A stretch of DNA of 60,000 bases from Hydractinia symbiolongicarpus (taxonomy: Eukaryota; Cnidaria; Hydrozoa; Anthoathecata; Hydractiniidae): assembly GCF_029227915.1 (NCBI RefSeq), contig NC_079883.1:23934001-23994000 (forward strand). The letters run 5' to 3'. The notes beneath the pieces were generated by a model that ran no database searches, was not told the DNA's origin, and saw only the letters and a list, made by a program, of their open reading frames with translations. Within the stretch, counting starts at the first letter, position 1. Each line of letters opens with the position of its first letter. The position numbers were made by a program, and so were the translations under genes. Of this stretch, positions 40,201 through 51,452 are shown one piece after another.

Positions 40201-41487
40201 GATGAGACTAACCTTTAACACTTTCACATAAATAATTAAGACCTTCTTTAATTAATGATCTAAGGATTGTTTTGCTTGCTTGCATTATTTTCTTGTTTAT
40301 ATTTTAATGGAAAAAAAAAGTGCAACCAACTCTTACTAAATTTTTTTATTGTTCTACAGATATTCTTGCATTTTCAGGCTTTAAAGCCTCATGTTCTTAT
40401 ATATTTTGTTCTTATAAAAAACTGTATACATGATTCTCCAATGGTACACTATGCATTATTAATAATGGTGTAACTTAAGCAATTGTAAGTCGGCTTTTCC
40501 ACTAGGCCGAATGAAAACGCACGGAGCGAAGCAGCTATTTTTTTAACAATGTCCGCCTCGTTTTCTCGATCGACCCCATTCATTGACAGTCAGTAAAGAG
40601 AGAAAGAAAGAGTAGTGACAGAGGGAGTGTGACAGTTACATAATCACAACGGCCAATAATTTAAAAATATGAGTTTTAAATTTCATTGCACACAACAAAT
40701 GTTGAAAAATACTTTGTTGATTAGTCATGCAGATAAGCTATAGCTGCAACCCCGAAAAAAATGTTGAAATTTCTTTTCTGTTCCCTCCCCTTTCCCTCAA
40801 AGTCAATGTTACTTATCTCTAGTTCTCATTGATTAAAAGGAAATCTAGAATATTTTTTTCCGGGATAGTAGCTTAGCTGGCTACTTGCTGTCTTGCCTGA
40901 TAGTAATGCCGGTTGGCTATTCAGCAAGCGCTATTTTTCAAAACCGATCAGAAAAATATGAAGTGTCAATAAGCGTTAGTATACTGTACATAAAGTTTCA
41001 GCTCTAAATTTACTAGGAAACAATAAAAAAATGTATTCACATCATTACAAAAACGTAGCTAGGTTTTACGTTTAGCTAGCCAACATATACTAAAACCACT
41101 AACAATACCCTACTTAAAAATAGGTAAACTATTTTGCGAAATTGTCAGTTAAAATCTGCAATAATCAACATTTTGTTGATACATTCTTCAAACTGGCATG
41201 TAAATAAGTAGCATCCCGAAATTTGCTCATAATTAATCCTTCTGCATTTTCGCATGCAAATATCGCGAAGCAAAATGGATATGGAAATATGTCTATTGTT
41301 TCTAAAATACAATGTTTATTAAAAATGCATTGCAATATTATATTTATAAATAGATTTATTTAATTAGTAATGAGAATAATCGATAGAACTTAACTTTTTT
41401 GACAACTTTATATGTTAAGTACGAAAAAAATGTACGCTGAATTTTCTCAACAAGAAGAAAGATACAAACACCGAAACAATAGCAAAG
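37259..41487. other. Noncoding spacer between Polinton 1 and gene B
   Basis: AT-rich and without supported genes. The first 14 bases look like the 5' end of the split tRNA-like sequence. A TTGAG microsatellite lies at 38205-38337. The last ~100 bp resemble the DNA upstream of gene A, so they likely hold the promoter of gene B. Short open frames at 39981-40473 lack recognisable domains. Confidence 0.5.
38205..38337. repeat. TTGAG pentanucleotide microsatellite
   Basis: An almost pure (ttgag)n tract of about 110 bp, preceded by degenerate tcaagttaag units. The minus-strand frame reading NSTQL repeats is an artefact of it. Confidence 0.95.
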
Positions 41488-44400
41488 ATGATGTACTTGT
41501 GGGATGTCTTAGCGGTGCTTCATTGCATTGTGTGTCTTGCAAGTGGAGATATATTACGATTGGATGCTTGTAACAAGTTTTATGCTGCGTTTGATGTAGT
41601 TTACGATAATTCCTTGCTGACAAAAACAATATTCTCATTGGTTGAGAATATCGTTCTTAATCGATGTTTAATCATATGCATGCAATATCCAAAATGTAAA
41701 TCATTCAGCTACATGTTTTCACATTCACAATGCAGAATACATCATTCCACCAGAGCTGATAATGGAACTTTTCTACAAAAGATCGTTGGATGGACACATT
41801 ATGAAACAAGGGAAAATGAACCAAATGTAAGTAAAATTATTGTGGTCTACATTTAATTTTGTTATTGTTTTTGTTGTTATTCATGTAGACAATTCTTCCA
41901 AGCAAACGATGAGGAGGTGAAATTGGTTTGGGGGGGGGGTCTAGACCACTGTCTCTACTCTTGCTGTTCTTTCTCTGCTCATTTAAAAACGTCCAAAAGT
42001 TTTTTAACTTTTTCAAGATGGAGAAATGACTAAAAACTTTCTATTTGGACATCTTTCAACTTCTCTCAACAATTGATTGCCTTATTTAAAGTTATTTTGA
42101 GCATGCACTTAGATTGCAGTCTGACTGATTTTAATTTTTAATGGAACCATTAATGAGTGATGTCAGAAAACATAAATAGTATAGCATTATATACTCTAGA
42201 GAAAAATTGTAAAATGATTTGAAACAATTTGCTTTCTTTAAGAGAAGTTAATCAGATTTTCAATGCTTTTTGAAGCTTTATTAGTTCGCAAAAAAGAGCT
42301 CATTCTGTGCTTATAGTTGTGCCAACCTCGTCCCCAGGGCATCTTGTATTTTTTATGACTTCGGGACAGTGATACGAACACGGTCCTGGAGAAGGCTTCA
42401 TCACTTGACCCTCTGATTCACAGATTTTCTGGGTGTAACATTTAATGAGATTTGTCTCAATGAACTAAAGTTTTATATATAACCCTGCAGAACTATGCGA
42501 GTTCGGCGTTCAACGTCACAGATATGTGCGGTGAGTTTGTTTTCATTTCTGTCATAAGCAGCAAACAATGCTCGTCTCGCCGTCCTGAGATAAAGAAAAG
42601 AAACAGGAGCTGGGAACGAGGTTGTAGTTGTGCGTCATAATGGAATTAAAAGAGAACAATCCTTTTGGAAATATGATCCATTTGGCTGCACACAAAATTA
42701 CAAATTATTTTTTTATTCGCTACGCCGAAACCTTATTCATTTATCGTATCACGGAGACAGTTTCGAGTCGAAGGGAGAACGGCAACTTTATTGTGTTTAT
42801 CCAGACGTGCACATGCGCGTTAGAAAATTATTAATATTATCTTCACTGTAGATGACACCATCCTTGCTTTGTAATCTCTTTATTACTATAAATAAATGGT
42901 TTACAATAAAACAAGCTACTACAACTTTAATATTAAGTTAAAACAGCTAGAGATTACGTACTACAAGCCCTGTGTTTGAGCTCTTTCTCCTTTTTCTTCT
43001 TCGTTAATTACTTTAGCATATTAAGAAAGAAATTTCAAAAGTAACAGTTAGCAGCATAATGTACTAATATAATAGATGACGGGTTAATGTTTGCAAAAGT
43101 TTTTCAGTAGGCAGAAAATATAAACAAAAGACCACAGTAACCAAAGAAATCCATCCAAGAAAGAAATATTCGCTCAAAATTAGTAAAAATTTTTAAAAAG
43201 AATTAGAAGAAGTTAGTTAAAATTTAATTCCAGTTCCTTTTGGACCATATGCTACCCCAAAAAAAGCTTTAATCTTCATTAATAACCATTTTACCCTGTG
43301 CGAGTCCTGCTTTTTTACCTACACAAAAGTGCCCGCATGAACATTGTTCTCAAAATGAAATCAAAACAACTACGTAACACTGAAAGTGGTCTATACAAAT
43401 AACGGTCATTATATTAACATAGATTTAAGATTTTAATTTGTTTAGCCTGGCTGGTTTGTGCAACGAAGTTCTGTAAACTGGTAAGGCAAAATGCACAAAC
43501 TCATTCATTTAGTTTTAAAAAAGTCAAGAAAGTTTACAATTGTATTTTTCCAATTTAGTTGGGTCGTCTTTGTGAAGTGAGAAAACCATGTAAATATGGA
43601 AGATGTGTGGATACATGTGATGAGAAAGGATATAAATGTGAATTCAAAGGTAATTACTTTAATTATTATTATCATTTTTTTTAGTTTGTTTGTCACCTTC
43701 GATTTGGTAAGGTAAATAGGTTTAAAGAATATTAAAATATTGCCGTTAGGAAGAATTCGTGAATATATATTTTTTTCCCAATTTTTCCTTTTTTACTTGA
43801 TTTTATTGTAACAAATTCTATTATTCTTTTTTCTTGCGTGGTCTGTGTTTCGTCCTGTTTTGCCTAACTGGTATTTTAAATTCACCAAAATCCGCTCTAC
43901 AAAATTACTGCATATTCTTTACTAATTATGGCTGAAATACACGATTCCTTAAAAGCAAAGGTTCGCAAAAAAGGATCTCGTAAAAAACAAAAAGGGACCA
44001 ATTCCTTCCTTTCTATTCCTTTTTACAAAAAAACAGATAAGGCTTTAAAGAGGGAGGATATGTGATTGTATTGACTAATTCTGACCTAAAATATGGACGA
44101 ATAATATTAAATTAAAATTTTAATAGACTGTTAAAAATGGGTTTCTTTACTGTTTTAAAAACATAACAGATTTATTACTTACGTCGACCAATCTTAAAAA
44201 AAAAAAACAATTTATAGCTTGGTATAAGTTTTTTGCAGAATTAGTTTCAATCGCAAATAATACAGTTTTCATCGAAAGAAAATTCACCTGAAATTTTATA
44301 ATTCAGAATTGCAGTACCAATTGTTATTTAGGGGAATGGACCTTATTGAAAGACAATGTCTGTTTTGGAGCAAAGAGTGGCGAATTTGGAACATTCGAAA

Positions 44401-44780
44401 TACAACAAGATGCGGTTATGACTGGCATGAAATTGGTGCATGTCGGTGGAGATGGGGTAAAATGCGCTAACAACACACCATTAACAAAGTGGGGATGTAA
44501 TTACGCTAGAGTTTTTATCCTAGACAATATCGGTGTTTTTATCACAGCCAATCGAACAATACTTTATCCATCCCGAGAATACGGAAAAGGATATGGCTTT
44601 TCCCACATACCAGGATACAACGCAAACTCTCCCTACTTGATTTTCAATGCAACAAATCATACGGTCTATAAAGGACAAGAATTACAATTGTACTATGCGG
44701 AAGATTATCATGATAGCTTCGCCCACGACAACGACGGTAAATCTTGTGCTGATATTTACGCCAAACTAATTGACGTGTAA
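41488..44780 (+). CDS. Secreted PAN/apple-like + EGF-like protein, gene B (3 exons)
   Basis: Exons: 41488-41826, 43559-43649 and 44332-44780, with the same lengths of exons 1 and 2 and the same phases as gene A. Signal peptide MMYLWDVLAVLHCIVCLASG; then a PAN/apple-like domain almost identical to gene A; an EGF-like segment in exon 2 where the last Cys of gene A (KCECK) is Phe (KCEFK); and a C-terminal domain (NVCFGAKSGEFGTF, KLVHVGGDGVKC, KWGCNY, IPGYNANSPYLIF, DGKSCADIYAKL) only about half identical to gene A. The product should be extracellular. Intron 1 holds a MITE at 42323-42624. Loss of the EGF Cys suggests relaxed or altered function of that module. Confidence 0.8.
42323..42624. mobile_element. 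MITE with 16-bp TIRs and 9-bp target duplication
   Basis: The left end caacctcgtccccagg and right end gctgggaacgaggttg are inverted repeats with two mismatches. The element is flanked on both sides by an exact tagttgtgc direct repeat (42314-42322 and 42625-42633). A 9-bp target duplication fits a Mutator-like family. It is inserted in intron 1 of PAN-EGF gene B; related fragments lie near 3771 and 12398. Confidence 0.85.
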
Positions 44781-46212
44781 ACAAGTTTAAGCTTTATAAA
44801 ATAACAGAAGAATTTTTTAAGATCGCCCAACCACAGCACACCTGAGATAAACCTTAGATTTTGTCTTGCCTGGCCACGTGATTAAAATATACCACTGTTT
44901 TATTATCAGATGGCTTGCTCTTGAACCAACCGTCTTTAGTTCAGCTTTTTTTGAGGATTGTGCAACTACTTTTAAAAAAAGTTTGTAGTACCATTTTTTT
45001 AGCTATTTTGTCTGGGAAAGGTGACATAGTTTTCGCCATATAAATTACTTTATCCAGAAACTAGCACTTATATAAATTTTATTGTAAGTAATGTAAATAA
45101 GTAATATAGCTATGTAATCTAACTAACTAGCTATCCCCTTATATTGCCTTTTGTTCTAAAAGTATTTGTTTCAATGGCTACGTTTTTACATTTCAGGGGA
45201 ATATTTGATAAAAATGTTTTTAACAATGTATAAATTTAAAGAAATTTTTTTTAACAGTTTGTTAGTTGAGTCTAATATTTTATTCTAGCCAACTTTATAC
45301 AATTTTTTTGTATTATCTCGACCAATCTGATTTTTTATTTAAGCTTCCGATTGGCTACTTAGTAAAAAGGATATATAGTAGTTAGACAGATTTATGTTAA
45401 TAGCTAGCCAATCATGAACAATACGCCACCAAATTTCCAACGAGGTTTTATGTTTTAATGCAACTCAGCAGCTGCATAACAATAACTATATCGATAACCT
45501 GTATTTGTTTGAGCATTGCTACCTATTTTCTAAGTAGACTGGGTAAGCACAACTATTTTTTCCTCACAAAGAAGAATACGGTAGACCCTTTTGACGCAAG
45601 TTCAGTATACCTTATCAGTAAAACAAAAGTTGGCAAAAAGTGACTAAATTTTGGCTAGGTGACTAATATTTTTTGCTAACTAAAATTTTGCCGACTTTTT
45701 TATTATCGACCAAACTTTTTTCCAACTTTTTTCCCACCACCTTTTTGCCGTTTTTTCTCTCTTGTTGCTAATCTTTATCAGTTTTAGGCAATTATTCTTT
45801 ATTAGTGACTAAATTCAAAAATTTAGTTGGCAAAAAGTGACTAAATTCAAAACTTTGTTTGGCAAAGAGTGACTAAATTTTGTCCAAATGACTAATTTTT
45901 TTGCCGACTGTCTTCTTACCGATAAGGTATTCAAAATATCTCCTTTACATGCCAATTTTTTTAAAAAACATTTAAACATTATAAAACATTGATATTCTCT
46001 CTACGAGTAAGAAAGAAAAGATATTCGTGGAAAAAAACTGGAACAAAGAAAAAAAATTCCAAAAAAAACAAATCCTCCTTCGTTAAAGCATTGGTAACTC
46101 CCGTCTATTATTTTCGTTTATACTAAAAAATACCGTTTATTAAGCTCTACAATTTCTCACTGCATTTTTTCAAAAAAATAACCCTTTAAAAGTTATGATG
46201 CATTGTGTTCTT
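44781..46212. other. Noncoding spacer between gene B and Polinton 2
   Basis: AT-rich with no supported gene. It contains a second MITE at 45607-45930. It ends at the left terminus of Polinton 2. Confidence 0.5.
45607..45930. mobile_element. MITE with 15-bp TIRs and internal GTGACTAAAT repeats
   Basis: Ends ataccttatcagtaa (45607-45621) and ttaccgataaggtat (45916-45930) are inverted repeats with one mismatch. The inside has several direct and inverted copies of gtgactaaat and ttggcaaaaag. No open frame belongs to it. A TA target site is possible from the end sequences. Confidence 0.75.
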
Positions 46213-46272
46213 AGAGATAGAAAAATGTTCGTTCTGGCACAGTCGACGTCGACCAAAGGGAAATTCCCTAAA
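46213..46272 (+). repeat. Polinton 2 left TIR remnant
   Basis: 60 bp matching the first 60 bp of the copy 1 TIRs (for example gttcgttctggcacagtcgac and gggaaattccctaaa), followed abruptly by polymerase sequence. About 140 bp of TIR plus the start motif and the SAP-like N-terminus of the polymerase gene are missing. Confidence 0.85.
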
Positions 46273-49200
46273 ATATTACATGTACCGGAGAGTATCAAGA
46301 AACCAGTGCAAGGTATATATGCATCAATTAAAAATCGTATCCTCTCACTATATGATGGTGCTAAAAAGACACTGGTTGGCGAGGTCAAGGAAGAAGCGAG
46401 GGAAGATCAAGCTTCAGAGCAATCTAATCAAGATTTTACGCCTCAGGATCATAAGCATGCATTACATAAAATATTTAGGAGTTTCTGTATAGCTGACATA
46501 GATGGAACAGATATTAATAGATATCTTGGTATGATACAATCACATGTAAAAATTTTGATAGAGAAGCAGGTAGAGGAAATGGTGTCTGCAAAAATACAGT
46601 GTTCTCTATGGATACTATGGAAAAAACAAATCGATGGTACTAACGAGTTTATCGAAGCAGACAGGGTCTTTCACAGCAACATGGCATCTATGTTCCAGGG
46701 CACAAACGTGGATGAAGTGATGGATACGATGTTTGCTCAAATTAAAACGCATGTGGAGAATCCTGCATTACCCAAAAGTGGCTTTAGCATCGGTAGAATC
46801 AATAATATGGATATTGATTTTCATAAATTGAAGTTAACGAGAGGTTCATCATTTATCGAAACACCCAGATGGATCTCGATGAAAAAAGCTATCATAAATC
46901 CTATAAATAATGACGAGGAGTGTTTCAAATATGCGATTATCGCCGCCATACATCATGAAGAGATAGGTACAAAGCATCAAAGAATCAGCAAGCTGCGACC
47001 CTATGTGGATCAGTATAACTGGCAGGGTATTGAGTTCCCAACATCCATCAAAGATATCACAAAATTCGAACGGAATAATCCCGACATTGCCGTGAACGTC
47101 TTGTATGCAACAGGGAAGTGCTTTAATATCTTACGGCGATCGGCATTTAACAAACGTGAAAAGCAGACTAATTTGCTATTACAACGGATGATAAGAAAAG
47201 CCACTACGTGGTCATTAAAAATCTATCCAGGCTACTAGGAAGCGAGATATCGAAGAACCACGGAAAAATGAGATTTTGTCTGAATTGCCTGCAGGGGTTT
47301 CAAACGATAGAATCCCGCGATAACCACTATGCAATATGCAAAGACAACGAGGCTGTAAAGATCACGATGCCCAACGAGAAGGAAAAATGGCTTTACTATC
47401 AAGACGGGTAATGCCAGTTCAAGGTCCCATTCGTAATCTATGCGGACTTTGAAAGTCTACTAACCCCGATGAAAGAGAATGCTCGGGATACTAAGACTAA
47501 GACGTTGAATAAGCATGTACCATGCGGCTGGGCAACATATAGTACCTTTGCCTACGGGTCCGTGCCAGACCCACTAGCAGTCTACAGGGGTGAAGATTGT
47601 GTGAAGAAGTTCGTTGATCATCTAGATGATGAGGTAAAGCGACTCTACAACACATACCCTCAACAGATATTGTAACCATTGACGGAGGTACTAAAAAGGG
47701 AGAACCACTCCGCCACTAGTTATCACATATGCATGAAACCATTCAACGATGAAAATCGCAAGGTTAGGGATAATTGTCATTACACAGGCTTATATCGAGG
47801 AGCGGCTCACAATACCTGCAATCTTTTCAGGATACCAAACCATGTACCCGTAATATTTCACAACCTATCAGGGTACGATGCCCACCTGTTCATCCGTGAG
47901 CTGGGCGAAAAATACGACACCCAAGATATCGGCTGCATCGCTGAGAATACCGAGAAGTACATATCGTTTAATGTGAAAATCAATGTACCCATTGCAGGCA
48001 TGGGATATGGCGATGGTGAATTTTACAAAAACATCGAAATAAGATTTATAGACAGCTGTCGGTTTATGGCATCCTCATTGGAGAAATTGGCATCTAATCT
48101 TATTGGTACGAACATGGCAGGCATGAAATGCCAGCAGTGCGCTGATACATGCTTGGAATTTAAGAACATTGATGATGAGTATATAGCAAGCTTTTGGTGT
48201 AGCAGTTGTGAATGAAATACCTCGAGGCAGTTAGATAAGGATCGAGTTAAGGCCAATCCACCAGCCACGAGCTACTACTTTAGCGATGATGAGTTATTCC
48301 GGCTCATGCTTAGGAAAGGCATATATCCATACGAATACATGAATGGTTGGCGAAGATTCGAGGAGACTGAGTTTCCGCCTAGGGAGGCCTTCTATAGCAC
48401 TCTTAATATGAATTCTATCAGTGACAACGACTACGAACATGCTCAGAAGGTATGGAATGCTATTACTCCAAAGGGTCCAGAGATTACCATGGGTGACTAC
48501 CACGATGCATATTTAGTGACGGATGTACTGCTATTGACCGACATCTTTCAGAACTTTCGCAGGACTAGCCACGCGAACTACAAACTGGGTCCTGCTCACT
48601 TCTACAGCGCACCAGGTCTCGCCTGGAGGGCAGCACTCAAGTACACAGAGATCAAATTGGAGCTCCTTACGGATCCTGATATGTTATTAATGTTTGAACA
48701 AGGTATTAGAGGTGGTATAACCCAGGATGTACACCGCTACGCGAGAGCGAATAACAAATATATGGGCGATCAATACAATCCGGAGAATGAGTCGTCATAC
48801 CTTCAGTATATGGACGCCAATAATTTATACGGCTGGGCGATGCAGCAGCCTCTTCCAACACATGGGTTCAAATGGGTTTCTAATGTAGAAATAATCAATG
48901 AAAAGAAGATCGAGAAGCTGGTATCTGATAATAAATATGGGTACATGCTGGAGGTTGACGTTGATTACCCGAAGGATTTATACGACAAGCACAACGAGCT
49001 GCCTTTCCTACCGGAGCGTAGGATGATTTACAGAGTTGAGAAGCTCATACCAAATCTAGAACATAAGCGAAGGTACGTGGTACACATTGGAGCTCTTCAT
49101 CAAGCCCTGAAACATGGCTCGAGCTCAGGAAGGTGCACCGCGCTATCCAGTTTAAACATAGTGCATGGCTTCGGGACTGTATAGATCATAACACGAGGCT

Positions 49201-50027
49201 GAGAACTGCCGCCAAGAACGAGTTCGAGAAACATTTCTATAAATTAATGAATTTATCAGTGTTCGGAAAAACGATGGAAAACATCCGCAATCATCGCAAC
49301 ATCAAGCTAGTCACCAATGAAACTGCATATATGAAGCTTACCATGCAACCAATCTTTAAGAGCGGCACTTGTTTCAATGAGAACCTCATGGGTGTTGAAA
49401 TGGGCAGGACGGGAATCAAAATGAATCAGTGTGCATTGGGCAAGCTATTTTAGATCTATCAAAGACTATCATGTATGAATTCCACTATGGCTACATGCAA
49501 CCCAAGTGTGGTAGTAAGTTGCGGATCTGCTATATGGACACCGATAGTTTCATTTACCACATACGAACAGAGGATTTCTATCGGGATATTGCCGATGATG
49601 TTGATGCCAGATTTGATACCTCAGGATATTCAAAGGATGACAACAGACCTCTTCCAATCGGCAAAATAAGAAAGTCGTGAGTCTTATGAAGGATGAACTT
49701 GGGGGCAAAATTATGACTTCGTTTATTACATTGAGACCAAAAGCTTATGCATACAAGAGTCTCATGAAAGAGGGCGGAGATCGTAGGACCAAGGGCGTGA
49801 AGAGGGCCGTGACCAAAAAATGTATCACCTTCGAAGATTATCAACGATGTCCGGAGGAAGGCATCGATATTTCCAAAACTTGGCGTTGTATTAACAACAA
49901 GGGTCATAATATATACACGCAAGTAGTGAATAAAATTGCGTTGAATAGAGCTGACGACAAGCGGGTCGTACAAACTGATCAAATAACAACGCTTTCCCGA
50001 GGTCATTACCGGTTGAATGAGAAATAA
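46273..50027 (+). pseudogene. Polinton protein-primed DNA polymerase B, copy 2 (broken)
   Basis: Colinear with copy 1 but without the N-terminal SAP-like motif and linker. An open frame of 347 codons covers the N-terminal domain and even reads in from the TIR (from 46195). Visible blocks: LKLTRGSSFIETPRWISMKK, Exo I VIYADFESLL (Asp retained, unlike copy 1), a Zn-binding YHICMKPF block, Exo II HNLSGYDAHLFIREL, Exo III YLVTDVLLLTDIF, motif A YMDANNLYGWAM, motif B KLMNLSVFGKTMENI and motif C YMDTDSFIYHI. Lesions: frameshifts near 47210, 49130, 49430 and 49677 and stops near 47409, 47675 and 48213. A 292-codon open piece (48306-49184) spans Exo III to motif A. Confidence 0.92.
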
Positions 50028-50036
50028 AAGGAGGTA

Positions 50037-50105
50037 TTGATACTGATCGCGATATTGCTCCCATATATATTGATACTTACATTCATCTATAGGTACGCTA
50101 TATAA
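50037..50105 (+). pseudogene. Small membrane peptide, copy 2 (start codon TTG)
   Basis: 22 codons read LILIAILLPYILILTFIYRY before TAA. It matches the copy 1 peptide (LLLIAILLPYVCIILGY) and sits at the same place right after the polymerase stop. The expected ATG is TTG here, so it may be silent. Confidence 0.45.
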
Positions 50106-50113
50106 TAAATAGA

Positions 50114-50542
50114 ATGTCTTCATTAGCAGAAATATTTGACGATGTTGCTAATACACCAGAAGCGCCTGAGCAACCCATAGATAAGCGCCAGATTCTCAAA
50201 GATTCTCGTAAATCGAAGCCACATCTTTTGCTGAAAAAATGTACTGAGGCATTCCTGGACAAAGCATCACCCGAGGTTGTCGAAAAAACATACAATGATT
50301 TTACTGAACGAGAGTTGGTTGAGAAGGGGCATAATACTGCCAGAGCTCTTTCATATAACGCTGTTAGCTTATACACGAAGGCTATAGGCAACGTGGTAAC
50401 CCTCGATAGCCCTAAAGGTTGGAGGAGAGATATTGAAAATGACCCCATAATTCGCGAAAGTACGGCTGATTTGGGTATCCTCGTCTATTACAGCGTTCGG
50501 AAAATTTTTAGCGCCCTTGCTCGTTCCCGCGCATACGATTAA
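50114..50542 (+). CDS. Conserved Polinton protein X, copy 2
   Basis: A 142-codon frame starts MSSLAEIFDDVANTPEAPEQ behind TATAATAAATAGAATG. It has KKCTEAFLDKASPEVVEKTY, YTKAIGNVVTLDSPKGWRRD and NDPIIRESTADLGILVYYSV. Near the end a 1-nt insertion seems to shift the frame: the copy 1 ending (FGKLLTPLLI) is visible in another frame after 50500. It belongs to the same family as 25875-26316. No named domain recognised; it lies between polymerase and the small structural-type genes. Confidence 0.65.
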   Translation: MSSLAEIFDDVANTPEAPEQPIDKRQILKDSRKSKPHLLLKKCTEAFLDKASPEVVEKTYNDFTERELVEKGHNTARALSYNAVSLYTKAIGNVVTLDSPKGWRRDIENDPIIRESTADLGILVYYSVRKIFSALARSRAYD

Positions 50543-50598
50543 TCACACAAAACTTTAACAGTCCATTGATGAAAAGGAAGAAATAGAGAAAGAAAAGA

Positions 50599-51058
50599 AT
50601 GTTTGACGAGCTGAAAACAAGGCTTTCTGAAGAGATTGTCATTCCACCATCAGGCCTTGGGGACATCAAAGGAAATGTTTATACCCAGCTAAGGCAAATG
50701 TATATAGACACATCTTGCCCTAAAGCTGGGTATTGGGTTGAACATTTCGGATGTGGATATTGGAGACGTTACTATTGACCCCAGCGATGGCGAGTGTATG
50801 GCCAGCGTGGTATTTACGTTGAAACATGTTATTCCCAAACTGGGTCAAATCATATCACGCACCAAGGTGCAAAATTCTAATCCGGAGGTTATCTCATTTG
50901 ATAATTCAGACTATAAAATAGCAATCCGGGTTAATGGTGACGATGGTGAATATGAGATTACACAATGCCAGTACGTGGATCATGGTTGGAACAACCAGCT
51001 GCTGTCTTCCATCAGATTTGTATGTGTTGCCACAGGTCCCTCGTGGTTAGGGAAGTGA
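50599..51058 (+). pseudogene. Possible RNA polymerase RPB7-like protein, copy 2 only (frameshift)
   Basis: Two frames joined by a 1-nt shift near 50735. The first starts MFDELKTRLSEEIVIPPSGL and continues DIKGNVYTQLRQM; the second reads SDVDIGDVTIDPSDGECMAS, VVFTLKHVIPKLGQIISRTK and NPEVISFDNSDYKI. The order (a hydrophobic-rich E.I.I.P..LG.DIK..V...L, then C.K.GY......DIG...I.PSDG....V.FT.K...P..GQI) resembles the N-terminal and S1-like domains of RPB7, the RNA polymerase stalk subunit also encoded by some large DNA viruses. This is a pattern-level resemblance only. In copy 1 only the last ~10 nt before the next gene match (aaggaagtgattttg, about 26589-26604). Confidence 0.35.
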
Positions 51059-51087
51059 TTTTGATAAGTCTCACGACCTATAAATAA

Positions 51088-51437
51088 ATGAGCACTGAAC
51101 AAGAAGATAGGGTAATAACAAAACCAGTGAAGCATCCTGGTAGAGTAGCACAAGGCACACATTGGCGGCACTGATGAAGAAGAGGAAGGAAGATCTGAAG
51201 CAACAAGGGGGTGCTGTACAATCTTCAGTCAAAACCTCTTCTGGGGTGAGTTCTATACAGTCAGGAAGTGGTGTATATATTGGTGGAGGTCTTATTGCAA
51301 TAATCGTATGTATTGAAGGTGTCCTATATTTTATCCGTAAGAGACCCGCGGGTACCCAGCAGCTTCCTGAAACACATGCACCAACGGTTCAGCAAAAACA
51401 TTCCAAAGAAGAGATTGATATTTTTCATATGCGATGA
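51088..51437 (+). pseudogene. Basic N-terminus plus membrane span protein, copy 2 (frameshifted)
   Basis: The ATG at 51088 follows TATAAATAA. The first frame gives MSTEQEDRVITKPVKHPGRV then breaks near 51160; the second frame (from about 51162) gives LAALMKKRKEDLKQQGG and the membrane span VYIGGGLIAIIVCIEGVLYF, ending EEIDIFHMR. It is the counterpart of 26627-27115. Function unknown. Confidence 0.6.
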
Positions 51438-51452
51438 GCCCTATAATAAAGC

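Noticed and set aside
42490-42536. Possible exon with AG before and GTGAGT after, in intron 1 of gene B
   Set aside because: It lies inside the MITE (42323-42624) and would not keep the reading phase shown by gene A.
42628-42851. Two overlapping plus-strand frames (68 and 73 codons) after the MITE in intron 1 of gene B
   Set aside because: No splice sites in phase with the gene, no known domain, and gene A has nothing similar in its intron.
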